Part shown: positions 43,711-53,900 of the stretch, piece by piece
Layout of the letters: each line of letters opens with the position of its first letter
How positions within the stretch are numbered: position 1 is the stretch's first letter
NCBI GenBank assembly: GCA_963709995.1
Contig: CAVPYN010000019.1
Location: forward strand, 124,001-188,000
Direction: 5' to 3'
Length of the DNA stretch: 64,000 nucleotides
DNA from: JAUIIK01 sp963709995
GTDB taxonomy: Bacteria; Chloroflexota; Chloroflexia; Thermomicrobiales; CFX8
Program-made: the position numbers and the translations under genes
Notes under the pieces: generated by a model
The model's database searches: none
What the model saw: only the letters and a program-made list of their open reading frames with translations
Told to the model about the DNA's origin: nothing

Positions 43711-43749
43711 CTGGCCGGAGTCACGGTTCGAATCCGGTTCTCCGGCCAG
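43711..43749 (-). terminator. Terminator of tuf with tRNA-like loop
   Basis: On the minus strand CTGGCCGGAG and CTCCGGCCAG form a 10-bp stem 13 bases past the tuf stop, followed by TTTTC. The loop holds CGGATTCGAACCG, which equals a tRNA T-arm core on the other strand. Confidence 0.75.
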
Positions 43750-43761
43750 CATCAGCGCTGA

Positions 43762-44964
43762 TTACTCGATGATGGAGGTGACGACGCCTGCGCCGACGGT
43801 CCGACCACCTTCACGGATCGCAAAGCGCAACCCTTCTTCAATCGCCACCGGCTGGATCAACTCCACCTTCATCTCGACATTGTCCCCCGGCATCACCATC
43901 TCCAGCTCCGGCGCAAAATCAATCGCCCCGGTCACATCGGTCGTCCGCACAAAGAACTGGGGCCGGTAACCCCGGAAAAACGGCGTGTGCCGTCCCCCTT
44001 CTTCCTTGCTCAACACATACACCTCAGCGTTGAAGGTCGTGTGCGGGGTAATGCTCCCCGGCGCCGCCAACACCTGTCCCCGTTCAATGTCCTCCCGCTC
44101 GATGCCCCGCAACAACGCACCAATGTTGTCGCCCGCCACACCAGCATCCAACGTCTTCTGGAACATCTCCACCCCGGTCACCACCGTCGACACCGTCGGC
44201 TTGATCCCGACGATCTCGATCGTCTCTCCCTGCTTGACCTGCCCACGCTCGACTCGACCGGTCACGACCGTCCCACGTCCCTTGATCCCAAACACATCTT
44301 CAATCGGCATCAGGAACGGACGATCCATCAACCGTTCCGGGGTCGGGATGTAGTCATCCACCGCCTGCATCAACTCCAGGATCGGCGCGTACTCCGGCGC
44401 ACTGGCATCCTCGCTGGCACTCTCCAACGCCGCCAAGGCACTGCCCCGGATGATCGGAATCTCATCACCCGGAAACTCGTAGTCGCTGAGCAGTTCGCGG
44501 ACTTCCAACTCGACCAACTCCAGCAACTCTTCGTCATCCATCATGTCGACCTTGTTCAGGAAGACCACCATCGCCGGCACCTCGACCTGCCGCGCCAGCA
44601 GGATGTGCTCGCGTGTCTGGGGCATCGGTCCATCGGGCGCACTGACCACCAGGATCGCTCCATCCATCTGGGCTGCCCCGGTAATCATGTTCTTGATGTA
44701 GTCGGCATGGCCAGGACAGTCCACATGGGCGTAGTGCCGGGCTTCCGTCTCATACTCGACGTGGCTGATGGCAATCGTGATCCCGCGTTCCCGCTCTTCC
44801 GGCGCGTTGTCGATCGAATCGAAAGACCGGAACGCCGCCCCGCTCCCGGCCAGACCCAACGTCTTGGTGATCGCCGCGGTCAACGTCGTCTTGCCGTGAT
44901 CGACATGCCCAATCGTCCCAATATTGATGTGCGGCTTCGTTCGCTCAAATCTCGCCTTCGCCAT
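43762..44964 (-). CDS. tuf: Elongation factor Tu
   Basis: GTPase that delivers aminoacyl-tRNA to the ribosome. 400 residues from ATG 44964, which follows AAGGGGAAGAGC and gives MAKARFERTKPHINIGTIG. G-box motifs: GHVDHGKTT, DCPGHADY, and NKVDMMD. Domains II and III continue to VGAGVVTSIIE. The gene is strongly C-biased at third positions compared with its neighbours, as expected for a highly expressed gene; this makes a long but meaningless frame on the opposite strand. Confidence 0.97.
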   Translation of the reverse strand: MAKARFERTKPHINIGTIGHVDHGKTTLTAAITKTLGLAGSGAAFRSFDSIDNAPEERERGITIAISHVEYETEARHYAHVDCPGHADYIKNMITGAAQMDGAILVVSAPDGPMPQTREHILLARQVEVPAMVVFLNKVDMMDDEELLELVELEVRELLSDYEFPGDEIPIIRGSALAALESASEDASAPEYAPILELMQAVDDYIPTPERLMDRPFLMPIEDVFGIKGRGTVVTGRVERGQVKQGETIEIVGIKPTVSTVVTGVEMFQKTLDAGVAGDNIGALLRGIEREDIERGQVLAAPGSITPHTTFNAEVYVLSKEEGGRHTPFFRGYRPQFFVRTTDVTGAIDFAPELEMVMPGDNVEMKVELIQPVAIEEGLRFAIREGGRTVGAGVVTSIIE

Positions 44965-45060
44965 GCTCTTCCCCTTGCGTTCCCGTCGATCCTCAGCACT
45001 GAAGGAGCTGGCGCGCACTGCGAGCGCGCAGGACCGTTGCGGTGCTATTCCATACAGAAA

Positions 45061-45086
45061 CCCATCGGGCAGCTAAGCCGGATGGG
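45061..45086 (-). terminator. Hairpin between tRNA-Tyr and tuf
   Basis: CCCATC..GGC / GCC..GATGGG on the minus strand just beyond tRNA-Tyr, followed by TTTCTG. A partial terminator or processing site. Confidence 0.5.
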
Positions 45087-45087
45087 C

Positions 45088-45171
45088 TGGTGGGGGGAGA
45101 CGGATTCGAACCGCCGAAGCTCACGCACCTGGTTTACAGCCAGGCCCAATTGTCCACTCTGGCATCCCCCC
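45088..45171 (-). tRNA. tRNA-Tyr(GTA)
   Basis: Acceptor GGGGGGA/TCCCCCC, anticodon stem CCTGG/CCAGG with loop CTGTAAA (anticodon GTA), a long variable arm as in bacterial tRNA-Tyr, T-arm GGCGGTTCGAATCCGTC. The 3' ACCA is encoded (45091-45088). Confidence 0.94.
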
Positions 45172-45238
45172 GCAGCTCGTTGTCGCGGGTCAATCGTCCC
45201 AGCTGGCGTCCCGATTTCCCCGAGATGCCCAGTCCCGG

Positions 45239-45269
45239 AGTATACCACTAGGATCGCCGCGCTTCGCAA
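45239..45269 (-). promoter_or_regulatory. Probable promoter of tRNA-Tyr and tuf
   Basis: On the minus strand TTGCGA (45269-45264), a 19-base spacer and TATACT (45244-45239). The spacer is long but the -10 box is good; the start would lie about 60 bases before tRNA-Tyr. Confidence 0.45.
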
Positions 45270-45299
45270 CCGCTGTCGAGAATATCCGAAGGCAATCCG

Positions 45300-46880
45300 C
45301 TAGCTGCTTCGGCGTAGTTTCACCGCCATGTGCTCGGCAATCGTCATGCACGGGAGGTTGGTGTTTGCTCGTGTCACCTCTGGCATGATCGAACCGTCGA
45401 TGACTCTCAGTTTCTGAAAACCAAGGACCCGGCACTCCGAATCGACGACGGTTCGGGGATCGTTCAATGCTCCCATCCGGCAGGTCCCGACGAGATGCCA
45501 GGTGTCGCGCGCGGCGTCCATCATCCAGGCATCAAGCGCATCATCGTCATGTTCGACGTCTTCGACTCTGAGATCGACCGTCCCGGTCACCCCTTTAGAG
45601 AGGGTAACCCCATCGCTCATCGACTGAATCGCGGGATGGCGGCTAATCTCGAACATGCGCCGCGCGCCATCTCGCAGTCGAATCAGATCGCGTTCGTCCG
45701 ATAGCATGTTCTCGTGTATCGCTGGCATTGCGAACGGATCTCGGTCGACCAGCTTCAATTCGCCGCGGGAAAAATTCTGCCAGGTCACGACCGCGAGCGC
45801 TCCCGCGGCAAACCCGGAATCGTCATAGCCATTGAGATTGCGGCTCGCCATCATCATGTCATTTTCGAGTGCGCCTCCCAGTCCTGAGCTATAACGGATG
45901 TAACACCCGAGAAGGCGATCATCACGATTGTTTGTCCGAGCTTCAGGACGGAGCGTCAAGTGGATGCCGACTGAGGTGTGATCGAGCAGATTCTGACCTA
46001 CCGGGAGATCGGCGAGCACTTCGATTCCGAGATTCTCGAGCTGCTCCGCTGGACCGATGCCGGACCGCATCAGGATTGGCGGTGAAAAGACCGATCCCGC
46101 CGAGAGTATGACTTCTCCAGCGTGCCGCTCCTGCCACTCGCCGTCGATATGGACGCGCACGCCGATGGCCTTCGTACCTTCGAACAGGACCCGATCGACG
46201 TGCGCGTTTCCCTGAATCGTCAGGTTGTCGCGGCTTCTGGACGGTTCAAGATAGGCGTCATTCGTCGAAACACGATTGTCGATTGTGCGATTAACTGGCA
46301 GAACGGTAATGCCGGTAGCATCCGGCGCGTTGTGATCAGCATGCCACGGATAGCCAAGGTCGAGCGCTGCCTCGATGAATCCGAGATCTACGTTCCCGAG
46401 TTCCCAGAATCTCGGCCGTCGGACGGTGATCGGCCCCCGATTGCCGTGGTAAGGGGCTGAACCAAAGTCCAGGTCGTTCTCGAGCCTGTTCATGGCCGGC
46501 AGCAGCTCTTCGCCAGACCAGCCTGTGCATCCCTGTTGCGCCCAGCGGTCATAGTCTTCGAGCGGGGCACGGTGGGCGACCTGCCAGTTGATCGCAGAAC
46601 TACCTCCCACCCCTCGCCCGCGGTCATAGAGCCTGGGCTGTTGGGTCGAGGTCCGCGTAGCCGTCAGGTCCGGCCATTGAACATCCGGAAAGCGCTCCGG
46701 ATTTGTGATCCCGAGCGGGTTCGGGCTTCTCATCTCCGGCGGCGCTTCGCTGGACTGGTAGTCCGGGCCGCTCTCCAGGAGCAACACGGTGGTGTCCCGA
46801 TTCTCGGTGAGGCGTGCCGCTAGCACCGCTCCGGACGAGCCAGCTCCAACGATGATGTAATCGTAGATCGACCGTTCCAT
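45300..46880 (-). CDS. GMC-family FAD-dependent oxidoreductase (choline dehydrogenase-like)
   Basis: 526 residues, typical of the glucose-methanol-choline family. The FAD-binding Rossmann motif is YIIVGAGSSGAVLAARL at residues 8-24 with ESGPDY closing the ADP site; family signatures RGRGVGGSSAINWQ and GSVFSPPILMRSGIGP follow. The C-terminal catalytic region has DTWHLVGTCRMG with the conserved His, and ANTNLPCMTIAEHMA. The substrate is an unspecified alcohol; BetA is a possibility but no betaine-related gene is adjacent. No signal peptide. It is single or the end of a short minus-strand series. Confidence 0.9.
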   Translation of the reverse strand: MERSIYDYIIVGAGSSGAVLAARLTENRDTTVLLLESGPDYQSSEAPPEMRSPNPLGITNPERFPDVQWPDLTATRTSTQQPRLYDRGRGVGGSSAINWQVAHRAPLEDYDRWAQQGCTGWSGEELLPAMNRLENDLDFGSAPYHGNRGPITVRRPRFWELGNVDLGFIEAALDLGYPWHADHNAPDATGITVLPVNRTIDNRVSTNDAYLEPSRSRDNLTIQGNAHVDRVLFEGTKAIGVRVHIDGEWQERHAGEVILSAGSVFSPPILMRSGIGPAEQLENLGIEVLADLPVGQNLLDHTSVGIHLTLRPEARTNNRDDRLLGCYIRYSSGLGGALENDMMMASRNLNGYDDSGFAAGALAVVTWQNFSRGELKLVDRDPFAMPAIHENMLSDERDLIRLRDGARRMFEISRHPAIQSMSDGVTLSKGVTGTVDLRVEDVEHDDDALDAWMMDAARDTWHLVGTCRMGALNDPRTVVDSECRVLGFQKLRVIDGSIMPEVTRANTNLPCMTIAEHMAVKLRRSS

Positions 46881-46933
46881 CTCTGATCCCTCGCAGCGAC
46901 AACGATGTTCCGCGAAAACATTCTAGTACGCCG

Positions 46934-48343
46934 CTACGACCCTTCGATCGTGAAGACTTTGAAACCGGTCACCCGCACGTTGATAGCGTCATTGAGATAC
47001 AACCCGACGCTGCCTGCATCGTTGTAGAGATTGTCCGTAGTCTCGCCGGCGAAGTTGCCATCAATGAACAATCGAATGCGCTCTCCCGCGATTTCGAGTC
47101 GATAAGTATGCGGTTGATCATTGAGCGTCAAGTCGCCATTGGCGAGTTCATTCGCATCTGGCGAGTCGTCAGGAATAGCCAAAATACTCCATCCATCCAG
47201 ACAGGCTGCTCCCACGTAGCCAGCAATGAAATCCTCGCCGTTGTCTGACTGGTCCGAGCCGCGGCCGAACAGACCGGAGACGCCGTCGCACTCTTCTAAC
47301 TCAGTGAACGTTAACGTGGCTTCGACGGCGTAGTTTGCCGTTGCAATGTCCGTAACCGGGGCAACGAGCGTGCGAAGTCCAGAACCGCTGCTCACGAGCG
47401 CATCTCCTTCAATTTGCCAACTGTCGTTGAGATCCCACTCGTCCGGGTTGTCCTGAAGATTGGACTCATAGACGAGCTCGCCCGGTGCAGGTTGCGGTGG
47501 CGAGGGGCTTTCAGTTGCGGTCGCGTCCGGTTCAGTGGGCTCCACCGTGGCGGTTGGCTCGGCGGTCGGTTCTTCCGTAGCCGTGGGCTCGGGCGTCTCG
47601 GTTGGCTCCGGCGTGGCAGTCGGCTCTTCAGTCGCCGTCGGCTGTGCAGATGCGGTTGCGTTGGAAGCAGCGGTCGCCGTCATGTCGCCAGCTTCACGCT
47701 CCTGTGTCGCCTGGCCCGAAAGCGCGGTAGCGGTTGCATCGAGATCCTCGCGATCGATCGTTGCCAGACCCGCCAGGGCGGTCGCTGTCGAATCGAGACT
47801 GTTGGCAACGGCGGTGGCGGTACTGGACTGGGCTTCACTGTCATCGTCATCGTCATCACCCGCAAAGAATACCAATGCCAGGATGATCACCACGACGATC
47901 GCAATCGCGCCAATGAGCACAGGAATGAGCCAGGGGCGATCTGGCGATTCATCCTCGACGACCCGGTCCGGTCGCTGCGCCAGCAATGCTTCGTCGTCTT
48001 CCTGGACGAGCACGAGCGCTTGTGCGGACGGTTGAGGCGCGTTTGCCAGTTCCTCGCTCGTGAGACTATTGGGGTGGGGGATAGTTGGCGCGGCGGGATC
48101 GTCCATGACCGCGTAGAAAGCCATGACTCGATTGAGGGACGTGCCACCTTCGACGTAGGTGATGTCAAGCTTATCGTAGGTGTTGCCAAGATGATTTCGC
48201 GCAACGGTCTGATCGATCCGGAGCGCTCCCGCGATCTCCGAGGAGGTGCGCCCCGCCCATCGTTCGTTGATGACTACGAGCTCGGCGTCGTTCAGGCGCC
48301 CCAGCAGTTCAAGTTGTTCGGCGCGACCGATTTGTTCGTCCAT
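46934..48343 (-). CDS. Membrane-spanning LuxR-type HTH protein with extracellular lectin-like domain
   Basis: 469 residues. Residues ~12-62 resemble a LuxR helix-turn-helix (LNDAELVVINERWAG, SSEIAGALRIDQTVARNHLG). A cytoplasmic linker leads to one membrane helix at ~138-162 (LIPVLIGAIAIVVVIILALV), then an Asp run. Residues ~170-300 are a T/A/E/P-rich stalk with STATA- and DATATAL-type repeats and EPTATPEPTE units. The C-terminal ~165 residues are a beta-rich domain resembling LamG/DUF1080-type carbohydrate-binding folds (LVYESNLQDNPDEWDLNDSW; YRLEIAGERIRLFIDGNFAG). ATG 48343 follows GAAGGGGGC and removes a 22-residue basic lead. It may be a one-component sensor that controls genes directly from the membrane; targets are unknown. 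Confidence 0.7.
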   Translation of the reverse strand: MDEQIGRAEQLELLGRLNDAELVVINERWAGRTSSEIAGALRIDQTVARNHLGNTYDKLDITYVEGGTSLNRVMAFYAVMDDPAAPTIPHPNSLTSEELANAPQPSAQALVLVQEDDEALLAQRPDRVVEDESPDRPWLIPVLIGAIAIVVVIILALVFFAGDDDDDDSEAQSSTATAVANSLDSTATALAGLATIDREDLDATATALSGQATQEREAGDMTATAASNATASAQPTATEEPTATPEPTETPEPTATEEPTAEPTATVEPTEPDATATESPSPPQPAPGELVYESNLQDNPDEWDLNDSWQIEGDALVSSGSGLRTLVAPVTDIATANYAVEATLTFTELEECDGVSGLFGRGSDQSDNGEDFIAGYVGAACLDGWSILAIPDDSPDANELANGDLTLNDQPHTYRLEIAGERIRLFIDGNFAGETTDNLYNDAGSVGLYLNDAINVRVTGFKVFTIEGS

Positions 48344-48564
48344 CTGTTGGAGCCCCCTTCGACGGAACGCGTATCTGCGAACGCAACCCGGCGTCTGTTT
48401 CGACCACAACTATAGTCAAGATGCGGCGTTATGAACGAGTACCGGGAGACGCACGGGCAATTGGGCCAGCGTACTTCTCGAATCTTGCCCCCACACGATT
48501 GTATGTTTAGGTGGTTCTTGCGCCTTACTCCCGGCAAGTGTAGCCGCCAAGATCACGTGCCTTG

Positions 48565-50202
48565 CTAGAGATTCTGCGTTTGCATCACTCGCCGGTGCAG
48601 ATTCTCGACTTGCATCCATGCGGCGGAGATCGCACCTTCCTGCCAACCCGGCACATAGCTCAGCATTTCGCCAGCGAGATAGATGCGTCCATCGGGCTCT
48701 AGGAGCACGGGATAAAATTGCTCGCGATCGGCCGCGCTCCAGCCTGACCAACCTCCGAGGCTGTACCGCACGCGATCCCATGAGACCGAGAACCCGTTCT
48801 CAAACTCGTCGCGATACGTCGGTCCATGAACCAGTTCACCGCCAGCTAGGGCAGTCTCGATCCGCCCCTTCGGAGTCATATCGCCAATTCTCGCCGCGTC
48901 TGCGCCAAAGTTGTAATACGCTTGCAGGACGCCTTTTTCGGTGAGCATGCCCCAGGTGGGGTAAGAGATCGTGCCGATCTCCGAGCGATCCAGGAAGCTG
49001 ATGCCACCGTAGATCCACTCGTCTTCTTCCCAGAATCGACGCTTGAACTGCAGACCCATCTTGCCGACCGCCAAATAGTTCGATCCGGCTTCGATGGCCG
49101 CCTGATACTGCGGAGAGAACGCAGCCGGGATGCTCTTCAACACGGAAAGCGGGATCGTGCTCACGATATAGTCACCATGGTATTGCTCGGTGCGTCCGGT
49201 CTGCGTATTGCGATACACCACCCAGGTGGATGTTGGGGATTGCTGGATCTCCAGGATGTCTGCGTTGAACTGGACCCGATCCTTGAGCCTTGGCAGGAAA
49301 CCCTTTTCGTAGATGGCGCTCATGCCCTCCTCAGGCGTCTGCATCGTCTCCTGCATCTCGAGCAGCGGCGCCATGCGATAGATAATCGCCGCCTGATTCG
49401 CGGTGGCCGCGCCGAAGGCGACGATGTCCGAAAGGGGTAATGGCGTCGAATCGATCTCCGGTTGGTTGCCCGCTCCGGCGTACTGGTCCACGCCCCGCGA
49501 ATTGTTCGGGCCGTAGGTGTAATCGGAACTCGAAAGTATTCCTTCCTGGACGAGGTACGTGAGCAAGTCTTCGCGGTCGTCCTGTGTTAGTTCCTGATCG
49601 AGTGCCTCCTGGCTGATCGCCTTCGCCAGAATTTCCGAGGTATGGCCGGTCATATCCGCGTACAGCTCGCGCAGCCGCATCTTCCGGCCACCCGTCTGTC
49701 CCCGCACATTCTCCATGTACGAGTACGCCTGGTGGTTGACGTTCTTGTGGACGATCATCTTGATCCCGAATAGTTTTGGATAATACAGCGTGGCCCGGTG
49801 GTAGTAGGGAATTCGCCAGGCGCCCGCGTTGTAATACTGCCCTGTGTCAAACTCCGCAACCTGGGGTTCGGTTCCAATCTCCTCGGATACTGCCCCCCGG
49901 CGGACGGTGAAGACGTGCCCGCCAACCCTGCTACGGGCTTCAAACACCTTGACGTCATAACCAAGTTGGACAAGCTCGTAGGCAGTCGCCAATCCGGCGG
50001 GTCCGGCTCCGATGACGATCACCTTGACGCCGTTCACATCACCGTTCAGAACGGGCGGCTCAGCCTGTCCCGAATCGCCGGCCAACCCCCAGGCTTGCAT
50101 CGCGCTCAAAGTGGCGGCGCTTGCCCCGGTCGCGCCGAGAGCTTTCAGAAACGTCCGGCGGCTGATCGACCGTCGGTTGCTGCCAGAATCGGGAGATGCC
50201 AT
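48565..50202 (-). CDS. Tat-exported flavin amine oxidase
   Basis: 545 residues. A twin-arginine signal (RRSISRRTFLKALGATG) at residues ~10-26 with a cleavable Ala-rich region predicts export in folded form with FAD. The FAD-binding motif is VIVIGAGPAGLATAYEL, followed by VFEARSRVGGHVFT. The C-terminal segment DGRIYLAGEMLSYVPGWQEGAI is the amine-oxidase FAD-binding end. The family includes L-amino-acid, monoamine and polyamine oxidases; which substrate applies cannot be read. Two single-strand neighbours precede it in the same direction, but gaps of 220 bases or more argue for separate transcription. Confidence 0.87.
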   Translation of the reverse strand: MASPDSGSNRRSISRRTFLKALGATGASAATLSAMQAWGLAGDSGQAEPPVLNGDVNGVKVIVIGAGPAGLATAYELVQLGYDVKVFEARSRVGGHVFTVRRGAVSEEIGTEPQVAEFDTGQYYNAGAWRIPYYHRATLYYPKLFGIKMIVHKNVNHQAYSYMENVRGQTGGRKMRLRELYADMTGHTSEILAKAISQEALDQELTQDDREDLLTYLVQEGILSSSDYTYGPNNSRGVDQYAGAGNQPEIDSTPLPLSDIVAFGAATANQAAIIYRMAPLLEMQETMQTPEEGMSAIYEKGFLPRLKDRVQFNADILEIQQSPTSTWVVYRNTQTGRTEQYHGDYIVSTIPLSVLKSIPAAFSPQYQAAIEAGSNYLAVGKMGLQFKRRFWEEDEWIYGGISFLDRSEIGTISYPTWGMLTEKGVLQAYYNFGADAARIGDMTPKGRIETALAGGELVHGPTYRDEFENGFSVSWDRVRYSLGGWSGWSAADREQFYPVLLEPDGRIYLAGEMLSYVPGWQEGAISAAWMQVENLHRRVMQTQNL

Positions 50203-50481
50203 GGGAAGCTCGCTTTCGTGTCTCGGATTTGACTTTCGTGCGCGTGCTCAACCCACGGTGGGGATTGGGCGCGCCAGGGTGTACGTTCGGATTCGAGATA
50301 AACATAGCACGCTGACGGAGGGGCCGTGGATAGACAATCCAGGACCATTGTCCTGACCATTAACGATCGAGGTCGATTGCAGAATTGACTGGGCTGGTGC
50401 TACCGCGACTGGCAACGGACGGGCAGGCGGACCTGAGCACCAAGTCAGTTCGCGCGATCCGCCGTTTCAATCATGGGGAGA

Positions 50482-50553
50482 GAGCTGGCGAAGAGATTCG
50501 AACTCATAACCTGTCGTTTGCAAAACAGCTGCTCTGCCGTTGAGCTACGCCGG
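50482..50553 (-). pseudogene. Decayed copy of tRNA-Thr (apparent anticodon TGC)
   Basis: Matches the intact tRNA-Thr at 54209-54280 in 68 of 72 bases. Differences break function: the acceptor has a C3-A70 mismatch (CGCCAGC), and the anticodon stem reads ACGAC where ACAGC is needed. The loop TTTGCAA would give an Ala-type anticodon TGC on a Thr body. No TATACT-like box lies upstream, unlike the intact copy. It is probably a remnant of a duplication spanning the regulator gene between the two copies. Confidence 0.75.
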
Positions 50554-50984
50554 CAAGTTCGTCCCGAGATATGACTGGTGCGGCTGTCTCGAAATGATTC
50601 TCAGCGTGTCTGCGGCATGGTTCCCAAGGGGCATGGAGGCTCGCGCCAGCTCTAAATCTGGACTTGATGTACGGGCAAACGCGCTAACCAGTGCCGCGGT
50701 ACGCAACTCTCAAGCGGCTGTGCCAAACGACTCGATAGCGGTCTTGATCCGAACATAGTCCGTCCATCACTACCGAGCGATACTACGCGGCGCGCCCTAT
50801 TTCCCTTGATGACGCTCAAAGAAGTACTCTCCCGCCTGCGCGGCGCTCTCCACGCGTCAAACGGCAAGCCAATTCGCGCGACGGTGCGTCACGCTGGCCA
50901 CACGAGGCAATCTTGCAACCTTTCGGTAGTAGATAACTCGGCGGATATCGACTCCGGGAGCTACCGAGCAACGATCAGGACGAC
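50554..50984. other. Intergenic region beside the tRNA remnant
   Basis: 431 bases with no supported gene. Short frames (60-72 codons) lack ribosome-binding sites and family resemblance. No integrase remnant or inverted repeat was recognised. Confidence 0.5.
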
Positions 50985-53900
50985 TTAAATCAGTTCGTGT
51001 TCGACGGCAAATCGCGTTGCCGCGGCGCGCCCCCTGACGTCGAGCTTCGTGTAGACGCCAGTCAGGTGTGAACTCACTGTGCGTGGAGATATGAAGAGTT
51101 GCTCGGCCACCTCTAGGTCGGTCAGTCCCTGCGCCACGAGACGCAACACTTCTATCTCACGCCCTGTCAGTCCAAATCGCTTGCCCGGCGCAACCTGTTC
51201 GTCGATCAACCGCGCCGATAGCGCTTCTGCACATGCGAGGGTTGGTTTGGCTGCGAGCGGAAGGCAAATCTCGCGGACCTGGGCAACGAGCGCGTGCGCT
51301 TCTTCGGTTGCGCCGGTCGCAGCCCGAAGCTCGGCAAGGGCGAGGAGGGTCAGGGCCTGCTCGAAGGGCGCGGCGCAAGCGCGCGCCAGGGCGAGCGCTT
51401 CCTGCAAATGCTGGTCGGCGTCGGCGTAGTCGCCGGCTTCGGCGTCAAGTTGGCCGACGAAGCGATGAGCAGCGAGAAGTGTGAGTGGCTGGGCTGGATC
51501 GCCAGCGAGACGCAGCCCTTCAACGGCGTGGTGGCGTGCCGCATCAGCGTCGCCACTTAAGTGATGGTAGCGCGCCCAGAGCAGCTCGGCATCGGGCAGT
51601 GAGCGTGCGGAGCTGCCCCAGACCAGCCAGCGACCGTGCGCCTCCAGCCAGACTCGGGCGTGATCCAGGTTTCCGTGATCGAGCGCCAGTCTGACCGCCA
51701 GGCTCTGCAGCACCAATGTCGCAGCGAAGGGCTGATCACCCGGTTCAGTATGGGGTCCATCCACAAGCACTTTGTGGATGAGTTGCCAGGCAAAGTCATC
51801 ATCTCCTTGCCCCCAGGCAATGGCGCAAACAGCGGCCGTGGCGTAGCTGCGAAACGTGACGTTCGGCTGTTCAAGCTCCGTGCCGATCACTTCCCGCCCC
51901 CGAACCCACCAGCCAGCCAGGAAGGTCACCGCAAGCGTGCCAGACGCGACAGGCGAACCGCTACTGCCGGATGCCCCATGACCGCGCGCCCGCGCAGCCT
52001 CAGCCTCGGCAACGAGCCGCCGGCGCAGCGCCAGGTCCGTAGCAAAGTACGGACAGATGACCAACCACAATTGGCTCATCGTCGTGCCACACACCAGTTC
52101 GTGGTGGTCGAAGCTGCGGTAGATCTCGCGAGCCCGGTTGAAAGCTTGATTGGCATCATCGCGTCGTCCGAGTTCCGCGTAACCGAACCCTAAGGCGTGC
52201 ATTGCGTCCCCCAGCGAACCCGCCGCCAACTCGGCGAGTCGAGGGACGCCCGCGGTCTCATGTCGGTATGCCTCCCCAATGGCGATGGCTTCGACATTTC
52301 GCCCGACTATTGCCAGCCACAACGCCAGCGTCGAGCGCCGGAGGTTGGGAGGGGCAGACGGTCCAGCGACACTTGCATCCTCAAGACCTCTCGGTTCGTC
52401 TGTTCGCAGTGCGTCCGCGATCCAGGAGGCTATCAACGGGTCACGACTTAGGTGGTCCGCGGGTAACCCATCCAGTGCCTCGACGCCGGTTGCCAATTCG
52501 TCGATGCCGCGTCGGATGTCGCCGGTAAAGCAGCGCAGTAGACCCCGGTCAGCCAGCGCATAAGCAGCAAGGACGTCATCCCTGACTGTCCGCGCGACGC
52601 GCTCGGCTTCCAGGAGACACTCCACACCATCTTCTGGTTTGGACAGACGCAGCATCCGTCCGGTGCGGTAGAGCAGCCAGCCACGCTCTACTGCTCGCTC
52701 GGGATCATTTCCTATGAGTTGCGCCGCAGCCTGAAAGCGGTCGATTGCAGTGCGCCAGGCATAGGTCTGATATGCTCGATCTCCTGCTGCAATGAGCCAC
52801 TCGATCGCGCGCGGGTCGGCCGCGCGCTGAAAGTGATCCGCCACCGCATCCGGGTCCGGTAGACGCGCCGTGGCCAACTGCTCGGCAACTTGTTCATGCA
52901 ATGGTCGCCTTCGAATCGGAAGGATGCTGTCATAGATGGCCTCGCGAACGAGCGCATGCACGAATCGCACCGCTGTCCCATCCGGCGTGGCGTACACGAA
53001 ATTGGCTGCGATCGCCTCCTCGACCATTGCAAGTAACGCCGCATTTTCGACTTCCGCCACCTGACTCCATAACTCGACCGGTACCTCGTGTCCGATCACA
53101 GCTGCGACAGCGAGCAACTCGCGGGTCTCCTCGCTCAAACGTCCCACTCGACCGGCGATCAGCTGATGGATGAGCGGAGGAACACCCCCGCGATCCAGCG
53201 CAGCGACGGTCCAATTGTCCTGTTCAAGCCAGAGCAACCCATCTCCTTCGAGCGTCCTCAGTACTTCATGGATGAAGAGCGGGTTACCCTCTGTGTGCGC
53301 AATCAGGTAGGCGGCTAAGCGCGAAGCGTCCCCCGCTGGGAGTCGGTATCGTTCATCAACGATCGTCCGCACGTCCTCGTCATCGAGTTGGCGGAGCTCG
53401 ACTCGCTCGGCGTCTGCTTCACGCACCAGCAACGGGAGCAGCGGATAGAGCGCATGCTGGGGGGTGACCTCGTCCGCCCGGTAGGTTGCAACCACGAGCA
53501 TCGATTCGTGTCGCACATGGCGTGCCACGTAGCGCAGTAACTCCAGGCTGGCCTGGTCCGACCAATGCAGATCTTCCAGCACGAGCATCGTCGGACGGCT
53601 CGCCGATAGGGTGGCAAAGTAGTCGCGTGCTTCGTCGAACAGCGCGTCCTGACTCGCGACCGAGCCCGTCGCGGCATCCCGGCGCAGGAGAGTTGGAAGC
53701 TCGATTTCAGCTGGGCATTGGTTGGCGAGTTCGATCCAGGGACCATATGGCGGAGTGGTGGTCAGGTCGTAGCAGCCACCCGAAAGGACAAGAACGTCCT
53801 GACTCGCCGCCGTCTGGTCGAGCAGGTTGACTACCGTCGACTTGCCAATGCCAGCTTCGCCGCTGATCAGCACGATCCCTCCGCGACCCGACAGTGCTGC

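Noticed and set aside
43687..43749. Possible extra tRNA on the + strand (GGTTCGAATCC core)
   Set aside because: Only three T-stem pairs form, and there is no D-arm or anticodon arm; the minus-strand terminator explains the repeat better.
43987..45303. 438-codon frame on the + strand opposite tuf and tRNA-Tyr
   Set aside because: It is the mirror of a highly expressed, C-ending-codon gene. It has no family resemblance, is rich in His/Arg/Asp, and runs through a tRNA.
47414..48415. 333-codon frame opposite the membrane LuxR-like gene
   Set aside because: Gly/Arg/Ser repeats are the complement of the T/P/E stalk; no start site or family match.
50806..50988. 60-codon + frame beside the large regulator
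   Set aside because: No ribosome-binding site and no similarity I can support; left as intergenic.
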